Shown here: piece after piece, positions 1 to 9,499 of the stretch
Layout of the letters: each line of letters opens with the position of its first letter
Position numbering within the stretch: the first letter of the stretch is position 1
NCBI RefSeq assembly: GCF_005843925.1
Contig: NZ_VCBC01000017.1
Coordinates: 17,046-81,045 of the forward strand
Length of the DNA stretch: 64,000 bases
Source: Thalassotalea litorea
GTDB lineage: Bacteria; Pseudomonadota; Gammaproteobacteria; Enterobacterales; Alteromonadaceae
Direction of reading: 5' to 3'
The notes under the pieces: generated by a model
Told to the model about the DNA's origin: nothing
The model's database searches: none
Seen by the model: the letters and a program-made list of their open reading frames with translations, nothing else
Made by a program: the position numbers and the translations under genes

Positions 1-385
1 TACTGTGGTTCAGATAGGGATATTGATGGTCGAGATAGTCCAACCAGTTAGCAAAGGAAATTCTGCGCCAGCGCGTCTTTTTGGTCGCATAAACCAATAC
101 CGTTATCGAGAAAATCACAGCCGCGATAAGTTGCACAGCCGAACTGGCATCTGCCCGGTTCATCACGGCAGGCAACCAGTGAACGAGCAGGTTTACGGTT
201 AAGTACATTGCGACACCGCATAGTGCCGCAAAAAAGAGCATTAAATACAAGCGTTGGCGCCTGAAACGACGCAACAGCAAGGCGACATTACCACAATCTC
301 TACAGGATAAATCGCTGAGTCGATGGAGATGGTCCTGATCAAGATCGCCCCCCCGCCAATAATCAAAAACATTAGGAGGATTCAT
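1..385 (-). CDS. Membrane protein of the MoxR operon, partial (C-terminus beyond window edge)
   Basis: An open frame starts at the ATG at 385-383 and runs off the left edge (128 codons visible). Its start overlaps the 3' end of the BatA-like gene by 14 bp, which argues for translational coupling. The visible part has a CRDC motif near residue 29, then two hydrophobic segments (about residues 48-73 and 85-103) separated by a short polar loop, followed by a basic stretch. As the last visible gene of a MoxR/DUF58/BatA operon it may be one of the large membrane proteins often found there, but the family cannot be assigned from the fragment. The reading frame is well supported; the function is unknown. 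Confidence 0.7.
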   Translation of the reverse strand, partial: MNPPNVFDYWRGGDLDQDHLHRLSDLSCRDCGNVALLLRRFRRQRLYLMLFFAALCGVAMYLTVNLLVHWLPAVMNRADASSAVQLIAAVIFSITVLVYATKKTRWRRISFANWLDYLDHQYPYLNHS

Positions 386-2231
386 CAACACCCTCCTCCT
401 TCTGTGACCGGGCACCATAACGTTGTTTACCCGCCGAACCTGATGGCCGACCCCATTCGCTTAACCAACGCTCGGCGATAAATACCAGGCAGAAAAGGAT
501 GGCCAACAAAGACTGCGAATTCCGAAAATTTTCTTGTTGTACATCATTGAGCTGCTGACTTTGTTTTTTCGCCACCGCCTTTGCGAGTGTGACATCCTCA
601 GTTGTTTGTGCTGTTTGATCCGTTCTTACTTGCTGGCGGATAAGGGCATGTGATAACAGATAATTTTGATTAAAGCCTGCCTCGATGCCATTGCTGAATA
701 GCCAAACATACAATAAATGTGGCAGTTGCCTTTGCTCGAGTAGATCCGACCATTGTCTGTCAAAGCGGGTATTGAGTTGCCATAGCGTCACTTGACGATG
801 ATCGGACTTTATGGTGTTTTCTTGTTGGCGCTTTAAGGCTTGATCATAAAAGTCAGGCTCCTGCGAGTTATCTTCAGACGTATACTCCTGAGCGGCCTGT
901 TGTTGAGAAGCCTGCTGTTGAGAAGCATACAGCGCTGCACTGTCAGTAATTTCGATCCTGCGCTTTAACAGCACGGGTTGTTGACCGCGGTTTGCCAAGG
1001 CATGTTGCCAAACCGTCTCTTGCCATATTGTAGTGAAATCAGCACCTTGGTAATCCGCTCGTTTGGTTTTGGTGGTTGCGGGCAGATATTTTAATACGTT
1101 GACTGGCTCTAACAACAAACCTGCAGCATTCGCAGACTGTTGTGGTAAATCCACGGTGCCCGTGGTTGGCGCGTGCCAATTGATTGCATGCTGTATTGAA
1201 CTTTCACTGAACACAACCCCATTATCCGGCATCGCCGCCACAATACGTTCAATGTTTGGATTATTATCCGTAAGCGCCGGTAAGTAAAAAACACCGTTTA
1301 AATCCGCCAAAGACCGGCTAAGCAAGCCTTTGTCTGTCGCTGGCATGGACGGGAAAACCTCGGTGTCTAACGCTCTGCTCACGGCGATATCCGCTATCTT
1401 GGATGCGCTGATGCGTGCCATTGCCCTTTGTAATTGCATGGCATCTTGCTCGCGCGAAACATGGGCAATAATCAACACCTTGGCTTGCGGTGGCGAATTT
1501 TTCGATAACCATGACGCTGGCAATGATTGGCTTTTTGGAAAATGAAAGTTCAGCTGTTGATAATGTTTAATGGATGGCTGTTCACCTAGGTAGTAAGCTA
1601 GTTGGCGTGTGGCGTAAACATCAAGGTGTTTATCAATAAAGGAAATATTTTCCTGAGCATGAATGTACTCAAAAAAGTTGTCAATTCCCTGCCAGTCATT
1701 TGCCGCAATTACGCCATGAGCATCACTCGAAGTTACGATTTCGAGTAATGATTTTGCGTCATCGCTTGACGATTTTGCGCTGATAATTTTTTCATAAAGC
1801 TCATCGGTGAATTCTGGGTAGTTAGGCAACAACAGCAAAGATTGAACATTTTTATCACTCGAGTTAACAAGTTTGCTCAGCTCTTCACGATTTGCCGATT
1901 GTAAGTACCCCATACTCACCAGCTTAATTCGTGAGGTATTTAAATTGGTGGTGGCAAAGTTTGTAAAAAACGCCCCTGCGATCAATAAAACGCTGAGCAG
2001 TAGCAAACATGATCGCAACCAGAACAGGCGTTTTTCCTGCAATTGTATTTGGGTTGTGGCCATGGGTTTGGTATCGGGTAACAAATCCAGCAAAGCAAAC
2101 GCTCGTGTTTGTGGTTTTTGTTGCGTAAACCAATGGATATACACCACGATTGCCAGTGCCAGTAAGCCCAGCATAAGTGCAGGAAAGTAGAAATTAATCA
2201 ATGCCGAAGAAAACAAAGCCAGTATCGTCAT
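372..2231 (-). CDS. BatA-like membrane protein (aerotolerance-regulator N-terminal domain)
   Basis: 619 residues. Two N-terminal transmembrane helices (about 13-33 and 70-91) enclose a short basic loop, the layout of the BatA/aerotolerance-regulator N-terminal domain; one more helix lies near the C-terminus (about 573-590). The long middle region is probably periplasmic and includes a Gln/Ala-rich stretch around residue 450. I see no clear MIDAS motif of a von Willebrand A domain. It sits 9 bp behind the DUF58 gene, with AAGGG just before its ATG, in the order MoxR-DUF58-BatA. Such operons are thought to link an AAA+ ATPase to envelope or protein-complex maturation; the substrate here is unknown. 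Confidence 0.75.
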   Translation of the reverse strand: MTILALFSSALINFYFPALMLGLLALAIVVYIHWFTQQKPQTRAFALLDLLPDTKPMATTQIQLQEKRLFWLRSCLLLLSVLLIAGAFFTNFATTNLNTSRIKLVSMGYLQSANREELSKLVNSSDKNVQSLLLLPNYPEFTDELYEKIISAKSSSDDAKSLLEIVTSSDAHGVIAANDWQGIDNFFEYIHAQENISFIDKHLDVYATRQLAYYLGEQPSIKHYQQLNFHFPKSQSLPASWLSKNSPPQAKVLIIAHVSREQDAMQLQRAMARISASKIADIAVSRALDTEVFPSMPATDKGLLSRSLADLNGVFYLPALTDNNPNIERIVAAMPDNGVVFSESSIQHAINWHAPTTGTVDLPQQSANAAGLLLEPVNVLKYLPATTKTKRADYQGADFTTIWQETVWQHALANRGQQPVLLKRRIEITDSAALYASQQQASQQQAAQEYTSEDNSQEPDFYDQALKRQQENTIKSDHRQVTLWQLNTRFDRQWSDLLEQRQLPHLLYVWLFSNGIEAGFNQNYLLSHALIRQQVRTDQTAQTTEDVTLAKAVAKKQSQQLNDVQQENFRNSQSLLAILFCLVFIAERWLSEWGRPSGSAGKQRYGARSQKEEGVDESS

Positions 2232-2240
2232 CAGGCCCTT

Positions 2241-3185
2241 CTATCTCATTTTCATGCGGTTGGTTAAAAATTGACGCAGACTGTGATCCAGCGGTTGTTC
2301 AATAAAACAGGCTTGAAAGCTGACCCCAGCGTTTAGCAATCGAGTTTGAACTTGCTTAAGGTATGCTCGCCGGTTTGATAGATATTGCTGCTTTACCTGA
2401 TCACCATTTAGCACTTTATCTCGTCCGGTTTCGGGATCCACAAATCGTATTAAGCCCTGGTAATCAAATTCTGACTCTGCCTGGGATTGTAATTGAAACA
2501 CCACCACTTCCCGGTGTCTGCCAACCAGGCTTTCGATAAACTCGATAATCTCATTATTTTGCTGGGCAAAGTCGGTGATCACAATGATCATATTGGCACC
2601 GATAATAGCGCCACTATCATGATGCCATTGCAATGGAAGATGCCCTGCGCATTGGCTTTGTTCTAAGGCGATCAGCACCCGTTGTAAATGCCTCTGAGTA
2701 TTTGCCATCCCTGTATGGCGCTGCTGCTCGGAGTTACACACCGACAGCGCGATGCTATCCCCTTGTTGGTGTGCCAGGTAGGCCAGTGTCGCAGTCAAAA
2801 ATTTTGCATACAGGTGTTTGCTAAGACCCGTTTGAAATGGCTTGGATGGTTGCGTTGCAGCAGTTGCGAACCGTGAGTTTGCGGTTTTTTCCACCGGCCC
2901 CGTCATTGACATCGATGCACTGGCATCAACGATAAAATGGATTTTAATGTCAGACTCCCGTTCGGCCTGACGAACAAAATACTTATCCGAACGGGCAAAC
3001 AGTTTCCAGTCTAATTTTGCTAAATCATCGCCCGGTTCATAGGCACGATACTGATTAAATTCGATGCCATTTCCCCGTAAGACACTGGCATGTTCTCCCT
3101 GCAGATAGCCTGTAGCAAGGCGCTTGGCGATTAACGGCAAATCACCAAGTTCAGCAAGAGTTTGAGGATCCAGAAAATGCGACAT
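2241..3185 (-). CDS. DUF58 domain protein (vWA-like)
   Basis: 314 residues, normal for the DUF58 family. The diagnostic motif YEPGDDLAKLDWKLFAR lies at about residues 49-65, followed by a region ending in IVDASASM that resembles the first MIDAS loop (DxSxS) of von Willebrand A domains. No membrane segment is evident, so the protein is probably cytoplasmic. It lies 9 bp behind moxR and 9 bp ahead of the BatA-like gene, with no strong Shine-Dalgarno of its own, so coupled translation is likely. DUF58 proteins are known neighbours and probable partners of MoxR ATPases. Family assignment is firm; the exact role is inferred. Confidence 0.88.
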   Translation of the reverse strand: MSHFLDPQTLAELGDLPLIAKRLATGYLQGEHASVLRGNGIEFNQYRAYEPGDDLAKLDWKLFARSDKYFVRQAERESDIKIHFIVDASASMSMTGPVEKTANSRFATAATQPSKPFQTGLSKHLYAKFLTATLAYLAHQQGDSIALSVCNSEQQRHTGMANTQRHLQRVLIALEQSQCAGHLPLQWHHDSGAIIGANMIIVITDFAQQNNEIIEFIESLVGRHREVVVFQLQSQAESEFDYQGLIRFVDPETGRDKVLNGDQVKQQYLSNRRAYLKQVQTRLLNAGVSFQACFIEQPLDHSLRQFLTNRMKMR

Positions 3186-3194
3186 AAATGGCGT

Positions 3195-4223
3195 TTAGCT
3201 CAATACCGACGCGGGGATCTGGGTGTCTTCCAGCAATTCGTGAATAATGTCATCGGTTGTTACTTGTTGTGCTTCCGCCTGAAAATTTAACACTAAACGG
3301 TGTCGTAATACGGGATAAGCAATAGCCCTTACATCATCTAAGCTGACAGAAAATTCACCGCGCAATAACGCGTGAGCTTTGGCACATAAGATCAACGCCT
3401 GACTTGCTCTTGGCCCTGCCCCCCAACTGACAAATTGCTGAACCTTGGCGAGTTTGGAAACCTGAGGCCGACTTGCCTGAACCAAAGACGCGCCATAAGC
3501 CAGTAACGAATCCGAGATATTCACGGCCCGGGTTACCGCCTGCAACAATAAGATTTCCTGTTGATTTATCACTGATTCCACTCGACCGCTCTGGGTCGCA
3601 GTGGTGCGTTTTAAAATTTCAATTTCTTCTGCAAAGCTTGGATAGACAACCCTTACAAAGAGTAAGAATCGATCCAATTGTGCTTCAGGTAAACTATAGG
3701 TTCCCGCCTGCTCAACCGGATTTTGAGTGGCCAGTACAAAGAAGGGTTGTGGCAGTTCATATTGCTTACCTGCAAATGAAATACTGCGTTCCTGCATGGC
3801 TTCGAGTAATGCCGACTGAGTTTTCGGAGGCGTTCGGTTAATTTCGTCCGCCAGTAAGATTTGCGTAAACACCGGGCCTTGTTGAAACTTAAAAAACCGA
3901 TCGCCACTGGCATGATCGGTTTCAAGGATCTCCGTACCAATAATATCCGATGGCATTAAATCCGGGGTAAATTGGACTCGATTAAAATCCAGATCCATGG
4001 TTTTCGCTAACGTTGAAATCATTAAGGTTTTCGCCAGTCCAGGCACCCCCTCAAGCAAACAATGCCCCTGCGCCAGCAAAGCAATAAGAATTTGGTCAAT
4101 CACCTCATGCTGGCCGACAATCACATTGCCCAATTGTTGCTTTAAAAGGTTGAGCTTTTCGAGAGTCTGATTTATTTGCTGTTCGTTAACATCGTTGAGC
4201 AAATTGCCCATTTCAATACTCAT
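3195..4223 (-). CDS. MoxR family AAA+ ATPase
   Basis: 342 residues, the usual MoxR length. Walker A is GVPGLAKT at 59-66 and Walker B ends in DE at 126-127, followed by INRTPPKTQSALLEAM, typical of the MoxR branch of AAA+ proteins; sensor residues follow in the ATQNP segment. The ATG at 4223 is preceded by AGGA. MoxR proteins act as chaperone-like ATPases that help assemble or activate partner complexes, usually with DUF58 and BatA-type proteins, which are exactly the two genes that follow. The substrate is not evident from the locus. Confidence 0.93.
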   Translation of the reverse strand: MSIEMGNLLNDVNEQQINQTLEKLNLLKQQLGNVIVGQHEVIDQILIALLAQGHCLLEGVPGLAKTLMISTLAKTMDLDFNRVQFTPDLMPSDIIGTEILETDHASGDRFFKFQQGPVFTQILLADEINRTPPKTQSALLEAMQERSISFAGKQYELPQPFFVLATQNPVEQAGTYSLPEAQLDRFLLFVRVVYPSFAEEIEILKRTTATQSGRVESVINQQEILLLQAVTRAVNISDSLLAYGASLVQASRPQVSKLAKVQQFVSWGAGPRASQALILCAKAHALLRGEFSVSLDDVRAIAYPVLRHRLVLNFQAEAQQVTTDDIIHELLEDTQIPASVLS

Positions 4224-4297
4224 TCTGATTCCTGTTATTTTCGTTTCATAAAAATGACGCGATTTTATGGTGTAAACACGGCTCGAAGTCGTTGTGA

Positions 4298-5002
4298 CTA
4301 TGCAGTCATGGCATACATAACGATATTTACCGCAAATTTGGTATTATCGACGCGAAGCCAACGCTTATTGCGAAAGTCGTAATCCCACTCGCAACCAAAA
4401 TCTTTGTTGGAATATAAAACCCCGATGCGACCATTTATGACAATGGCCTTTAGATAATTGTGAACCAGATCGTCTCCCCAGCCATTAAGCTCCACGGAAG
4501 TTCGAGGGGGACCATCAAATTCAAAAAAACTTCGATAAATCGGGTGATCATTGGCAATTTTTTGTAATGCTTCGGGACCGAATAACTGCGCCATTTGTCG
4601 TTCAAAGCTGCGGGCAAACATGCCATCTATGTCATGATTACAATCGTCCACAAAAACAAACCCACCCTGTTCGACATAGCGTTTAAAGTTCTCCGCCTCC
4701 TGCGGCGTAAACTGTACTAATCGATGTCCAGCCAGGTAGCAAAATGGCGACTGCAACATTTGTGGATCCGATAATGGGATCACGCGCTCGCGGATATCGA
4801 CCCGCAGACTGGTATACTCAATCAATGAATTCAATACATTCGCGGGCATCCGTTCATCAACTTCCCAATCTCCGGATTCATAACTTAAACGAGTGAAGTA
4901 AAAGTCATAGGTGCTGGAGTCAGGATTGGCGAACAGGTTTCTAGACAACGCCATTGACGCTGCAAGAGATGAGACAGATAAAAGAAATTGTCGTTTATTC
5001 AT
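4298..5002 (-). CDS. DUF4159 domain protein with signal peptide
   Basis: 234 residues from the ATG at 5002. A TTG nine bases upstream would only add a short extension in front of the signal peptide. The first 25 or so residues form a signal sequence (MNKRQFLL, then a hydrophobic stretch) with cleavage near LFA-NP. The body matches DUF4159 (glutamine-amidotransferase-like fold): FVFVDDCNHD and the RSFERQMAQLFG region are characteristic. DUF4159 proteins are commonly encoded with MoxR/BatA genes; here 74 bp separate it from moxR on the same strand. The start lies only 7 nt after the T-run of the pmbA terminator, so no normal ribosome site is visible. Family sure, role unknown. Confidence 0.82.
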   Translation of the reverse strand: MNKRQFLLSVSSLAASMALSRNLFANPDSSTYDFYFTRLSYESGDWEVDERMPANVLNSLIEYTSLRVDIRERVIPLSDPQMLQSPFCYLAGHRLVQFTPQEAENFKRYVEQGGFVFVDDCNHDIDGMFARSFERQMAQLFGPEALQKIANDHPIYRSFFEFDGPPRTSVELNGWGDDLVHNYLKAIVINGRIGVLYSNKDFGCEWDYDFRNKRWLRVDNTKFAVNIVMYAMTA

Positions 5003-5009
5003 AACAGTC

Positions 5010-5037
5010 AAAAAGGCGCTAACCGTTCGTTAGCGCC
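5010..5037 (-). terminator. Rho-independent terminator after pmbA
   Basis: A perfect 9-bp stem (GGCGCTAAC at 5015-5023 with GTTAGCGCC at 5029-5037), 5-nt loop and a run of five T on the minus strand (5014-5010). It follows the pmbA stop by about 25 bp and ends 7 nt before the ATG of the DUF4159 gene. Confidence 0.85.
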
Positions 5038-5061
5038 AATTTATAATTGGTTGTTAAACCC

Positions 5062-6396
5062 TTATACCGCATCCGACAAACTTGAGAAGGTAAAGTCACG
5101 AATTTTCATTGGCGGCACCATGCTACCATTGATCCGCTGTGGCTTACCTAAGGCTTCAATGTTGTTAAGCATCACAATAGGGCTTTCGTTAAAACGGAAG
5201 TTTTTAATTGGGTACTTAATCTTGCCGTTTTCGATGTAGAAGGTGCCATCACGGGTGAGACCCGTGTATAACAACGTCTGCGGATCGAGAGAACGAATAT
5301 ACCAAAGACGAGTCACCAAAATACCGCGACGAGTATTTTTGATCATGTCCTCTAGCGATTCATCACCACCTTCCATAACATACGCATTCGGCTCTGGAAC
5401 ATAGTCATTATCACTCTTTTTCGCCCAGAATGGCGTATTCGGCATATTGGCGATAACCCCATCTTTAATCCAGTCCATGCGTTGTAATGCATGACCATTA
5501 CCAGCGAAAGGTGCAGAAGGTGCGATATCGTGTTGGGGATCCGAGTATACGTTGACGCGTTCATCAAACATTTTCTGCCCCAGCTTGTTTTTCGGCCCTT
5601 TTTCACCTTCTTTAAGTTTGTTACTTAGGAAGCTGCGGCCTTCATCAGCACTGCGTTGGTCAAAGGCATTCATCATATTACCTAACAGACCAACACTGGC
5701 TGCCGGCTCTAATATCACCGTGTACTTGCCTGGCTCCAGCTCTTTCGCTTCGACAGAATCCATCGCTTTTTGCATGGCAATTGCCGAGGCTTGTTGGGTA
5801 TCAAGTAGTTTGTAATCAGAGTAATCGCGCGTAACCCAACCGGAACCTTTACCATCGTTGGTGCGGATGGTGACGGAGAAATCAACATTGGACGCCTGGT
5901 TATAGGCAAATAATCCTTTGTTGTTCATAATCGCACTAAAGCCCACGGTTTCTTCCAAAAATCCAGACGCGGTTAGCTTGTTTTTGATCGACGGTTGAAT
6001 CGAATCATCGGCAGCTTGGGCGCGGTCTGCTGGTGTTACGTTGGCTGTGGTATCAAAAAACGTATTGGATTTAAGGTATTTTTGCTCACCAAACAGTGGC
6101 ATATATTCCGGATTTTCCGGCGCCAGTTTCGCCAGCTCTTCAGATCGCTCTACGACTTTTTGCAAAGACGCATCGTCAAATTCATTGATCGTAGCAACCC
6201 CGGTGCGCTTGCCAAATGTGGACTGTACCGCCAGTACCAGATCACTTTGCTCACCCGCCGTAGATACCGTGTTACGTGCGTAACGTATGTTACCGCCTAC
6301 CTGGCCATCCAGGTTACATTCAACTTCATCGGCCTTAGAAAACCCGATGACTTTGGTTAGCAATTGTTTTGCTTTTTGTTCTGTTAAAATTGTCAT
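5062..6396 (-). CDS. pmbA: PmbA/TldE-type subunit of a TldD-PmbA metalloprotease
   Basis: 444 residues from the second of two close ATG codons, chosen because AAGGA lies 8 nt upstream of it but only 2 nt upstream of the first. The protein has the PmbA/TldE layout: N-terminal domain with repeated Gly/Thr-rich strands and a C-terminal TldD/PmbA domain, without the HExxxH zinc motif carried by its neighbour. In Escherichia coli TldD and PmbA (TldE) form a heterodimer that degrades unfolded peptides and matures microcin B17. It follows tldD by about 40 bp in one operon. Unlike TldD it has no signal peptide, so export would require joint transport. Confidence 0.85.
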   Translation of the reverse strand: MTILTEQKAKQLLTKVIGFSKADEVECNLDGQVGGNIRYARNTVSTAGEQSDLVLAVQSTFGKRTGVATINEFDDASLQKVVERSEELAKLAPENPEYMPLFGEQKYLKSNTFFDTTANVTPADRAQAADDSIQPSIKNKLTASGFLEETVGFSAIMNNKGLFAYNQASNVDFSVTIRTNDGKGSGWVTRDYSDYKLLDTQQASAIAMQKAMDSVEAKELEPGKYTVILEPAASVGLLGNMMNAFDQRSADEGRSFLSNKLKEGEKGPKNKLGQKMFDERVNVYSDPQHDIAPSAPFAGNGHALQRMDWIKDGVIANMPNTPFWAKKSDNDYVPEPNAYVMEGGDESLEDMIKNTRRGILVTRLWYIRSLDPQTLLYTGLTRDGTFYIENGKIKYPIKNFRFNESPIVMLNNIEALGKPQRINGSMVPPMKIRDFTFSSLSDAV

Positions 6397-6435
6397 GGAC
6401 ATATTCCTTACAGTAAATCGTCGTCAGGGCCGAAA

Positions 6436-8064
6436 TTAAACGTTTCGAGCCGTGTTGATCACATTGATGTTGTTAAAACGTGTGGTTGGGCAACCGTGCG
6501 ATACGGCACTGACCTGGGACGGCTGTCCCTTACCATCAAAGAATGAACCCCCGAGACGATAATCGGATTTACCTGCAAGCTGTGCACAGGAATTCCAAAA
6601 TTGTTGGGTATTGGACTGATACGCCACATCTTCAATCTGTTCGGTAATTTTACCGTCTTTGATTTCAAAGAATAACTGGCCACCAAATTGAAAGTTATAA
6701 CGTTGTTGGTCGATAGAGTAAGAACCTCGTCCGGCGATATAGATACCATTCTCAACGTCTTTAATGACATCTTCAGCCGAGATATCTTTTTCATTCGGTT
6801 TTAAAGAAACATTCGGCATACGCTGGAACTGCACATCACGCCAGCTTTGAGAATAACAGCACCCGTGGGATTCTTTTTGATCAATCATATGAACTTGATC
6901 CCGGGTTGCCTGATAGTTCACCAAAATACCGTCTTTTACCAGATCCCAGTCTTTGGTTTTCACGCCTTCATCATCGTAAGCGACATTACCTAAGGAGCCT
7001 TCCTGGGTTTTATCTGCAAACAGATTTACCATTTCTGAACCGTATTGGAATTTGCCACTGCGCCACTTATCCAAGGTCGCAAAACTGGTACCGGCATAGT
7101 TCGCTTCATAACCCAACACCCGATCCAGCTCTAATGGATGACCCACGGACTCATGAATGGTTAACATCAAATGGGCAGGATCCAGCACTAAATCATACTT
7201 ACCCGGTTCAACGGAGCGCGCTTTTAATTTTGCCTGTAACTGTTTACCAGCGGCCGCTGCATCTTCGACCATATCGTAAGAGTTCTTATAACCAATACCA
7301 GCGCCAGCTATCTTGATCTTGTCTTCTTCACGACCATCGAGATACTCAAAGCCCATGCCTACAGGGTTTCCTAATGCCGCACGCTGTTTAAAGCCATTTT
7401 TGCCCACTGCAGTGGCGAAAAACGGAGCCCATAGGCGATGTACGTCCTGATCAATATAGGAACCGTCGGTCGATGCAAAATACTTTTGCTCGTTCACTAA
7501 AAACAAAATAGAACGGATATAGTTTGCACCATTGGTTAGCGCGGCATCATTGACCGAAAGCAACAAATCGACTTTGTCTTTGATCGGTACTTCAAACGCA
7601 TTCTTCTTGATAGGTGTTTGCCAGCTTACATCACCAACCCCTTTTACAGGTGCCAGTTTTACTGGTGCGGTTTGAAACTTAGAATTTGCCATTGCCACGG
7701 CAACCGCCTGTTCAGCAGTTTTTGCGATGCTGTCCGGGGTCATGTTCGAGGTGGATGCAAATCCCCACGTGCCATTGGCAATGACTCGGATACCAATACC
7801 CGCCGATTCCGTGTTAACGATGTTGTCTACGACCCTTTCCTGGGTTGTAACAAACTGATTCAGATAGCGACCAATACGCGCATCAGCATAAGTCGCGCCT
7901 TTAGCCTTGGCGGCATTCAAAGCAATATCTGCCAATTTCTTTTTGTACGCCACATCCATGGGCTTATCTAATAACTGCTCTGCCGACACGGCAACACCTG
8001 ACAGTGGCAAGGTTAAAGCACCCATGCCGACACCGCCAAGCTTGATAAAGTCACGTCTTTGCAT
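6436..8064 (-). CDS. tldD: TldD family zinc metalloprotease with Tat signal
   Basis: 542 residues from the ATG at 8064, which has GAGGAAG about 6 nt upstream; the longer frame from 8100 has no ribosome site. The N-terminus begins MQRRDFIKLGG, a good twin-arginine (RRxFxK) signal, followed by a hydrophobic stretch and a likely cleavage site near VSA. The catalytic zinc motif HESVGH is at about residues 304-308, inside a TldD-type block continuing PLELDRVLGYEANYAG. First gene of a two-gene operon with pmbA. The E. coli homologue is cytoplasmic; this version is predicted to be exported in folded form to the periplasm. The substrate is unknown. Confidence 0.88.
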   Translation of the reverse strand: MQRRDFIKLGGVGMGALTLPLSGVAVSAEQLLDKPMDVAYKKKLADIALNAAKAKGATYADARIGRYLNQFVTTQERVVDNIVNTESAGIGIRVIANGTWGFASTSNMTPDSIAKTAEQAVAVAMANSKFQTAPVKLAPVKGVGDVSWQTPIKKNAFEVPIKDKVDLLLSVNDAALTNGANYIRSILFLVNEQKYFASTDGSYIDQDVHRLWAPFFATAVGKNGFKQRAALGNPVGMGFEYLDGREEDKIKIAGAGIGYKNSYDMVEDAAAAGKQLQAKLKARSVEPGKYDLVLDPAHLMLTIHESVGHPLELDRVLGYEANYAGTSFATLDKWRSGKFQYGSEMVNLFADKTQEGSLGNVAYDDEGVKTKDWDLVKDGILVNYQATRDQVHMIDQKESHGCCYSQSWRDVQFQRMPNVSLKPNEKDISAEDVIKDVENGIYIAGRGSYSIDQQRYNFQFGGQLFFEIKDGKITEQIEDVAYQSNTQQFWNSCAQLAGKSDYRLGGSFFDGKGQPSQVSAVSHGCPTTRFNNINVINTARNV

Positions 8065-8405
8065 CAATTCTTCCTCTGCTCTAGTAAGCTTCTGTATCAT
8101 TGCAGCAACATAGCGTTTGCACGTCTGTTGCCATTGCGAATTCTATCGATTGGTTTTCAGTATTGTCCCTGGTGTTTCTTCAACGTATTGAGTTCACAGA
8201 CAATAAAACTTCTAAGTTAAACTTTACTTCTACTTTATAGCAAATTGTTACAAGCGATTAATAGTATTTTTCCAAGTTTGTAACGGAATGTAACAAATGA
8301 GTCGCTTGGCTTAAGCCATTCCCGTTGTCCATCTTCTTTAGTTGCCCCAGACCTCGTGCTATGATTGCCGGCAATTAAAACCAGCGCTTTAAGGAAAGAC
8401 ACTCG
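8065..8405. other. Divergent intergenic region tldD/xthA
   Basis: Noncoding and AT-rich, holding the promoters of the leftward tldD-pmbA operon and of rightward xthA. I see no conserved operator, RNA or repeat. AAGGA lies about 10 nt before the xthA ATG. Confidence 0.5.
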
Positions 8406-9227
8406 ATGAAAATTGTTTCATTTAATATCAATGGGCTACGAGCACGATTACACCAACTCCAAGCCCTTATTGACAAGCACCAGCCAGACGTTATTGGTCT
8501 GCAGGAGATCAAGGTGCATGATGAAGCATTCCCATTAGAAGATGTTGAAGCCATGGGCTATCACGTCTATTTCCATGGCCAGAAAGCCCATTACGGCGTT
8601 GCCATGTTATGCAAAAAACCGGCGAAAGTCGTCCAAAAAGGGTTTGCCAGCGACACCGAAGAATCTCAACGCCGAATGATAATGGTCACCACTGAAGACG
8701 AACAAGGCCAGGATATCACCATTATGAATGGCTATTTCCCTCAGGGGGATAACATCAGCCATGAAACCAAATATCCCTATAAACGCCAGTTCTATAAAGA
8801 TTTGATGACCCATTTAAATGAAAATCATCAAAATGACCAACAAGTCGTGGTGATGGGTGATATTAATATTTCCCCTACGGATTTGGATATCGGCATTGGT
8901 GAACCCAATCGTAAACGCTGGCTCAAAACCGGTAAATGCAGCTTTCAACCGGAAGAGAGACAATGGTTGGCAACGTTAATGGACTGGGGATTTGTCGATA
9001 CGTTCCGCCAGTTAGCACCAGATGCAACAGAGCGCTACTCCTGGTTTGATTACCGTTCGCGCGGCTTTGACGATAACCGAGGTCTACGCATTGATGTGGT
9101 ATTGGCCACTCCGTCTCTGGCGAAAAAATGCATCGAGTCGGACATTGACTATGAATTAAGAGGCATTGAAAAACCCTCGGATCATGCGCCGATTTGGGCA
9201 ACATTCGAGTGCCAGTCTGACAACTAA
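8406..9227 (+). CDS. xthA: Exodeoxyribonuclease III
   Basis: 273 residues (E. coli XthA is 268). It starts MKIVSFNINGLRAR and has the catalytic residues of the exonuclease III/AP-endonuclease family in order: Glu34 in GLQEIK, the pair Asp152/Asn154 in MGDINISPTD, and the Asp259-His260 pair in SDHAPIW. It nicks DNA at abasic sites and degrades one strand of duplex DNA 3' to 5', acting in base excision repair. It stands alone between the divergent tldD operon and rlmA. Confidence 0.95.
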   Translation: MKIVSFNINGLRARLHQLQALIDKHQPDVIGLQEIKVHDEAFPLEDVEAMGYHVYFHGQKAHYGVAMLCKKPAKVVQKGFASDTEESQRRMIMVTTEDEQGQDITIMNGYFPQGDNISHETKYPYKRQFYKDLMTHLNENHQNDQQVVVMGDINISPTDLDIGIGEPNRKRWLKTGKCSFQPEERQWLATLMDWGFVDTFRQLAPDATERYSWFDYRSRGFDDNRGLRIDVVLATPSLAKKCIESDIDYELRGIEKPSDHAPIWATFECQSDN

Positions 9228-9499
9228 ATTACGATTCAATGTCATATTCATTCGGCACAGACCAATCACGTCACAGTGGCACTTGACTAGCACATGCCAG
9301 TCTAAGTCACGAAGATTGGTCTGCATCGTTTATCTTGCAATTTGCGATGCAATGACCATTGTTAATGGGCAGGCGTAATAAATACCTATAATAGGCATTC
9401 ATTGTGAACATTGCAGTTAAACATGGCTGTTCAACAAGCTGTGCAATTATCGTGTTAACGTATTAACCGGTTTTTCAAAATTGGGATAGGAACTCATTA

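Noticed and set aside
1063..1545. Plus-strand frames inside the BatA-like gene
   Set aside because: They lie opposite a continuous coding frame and have no family resemblance.
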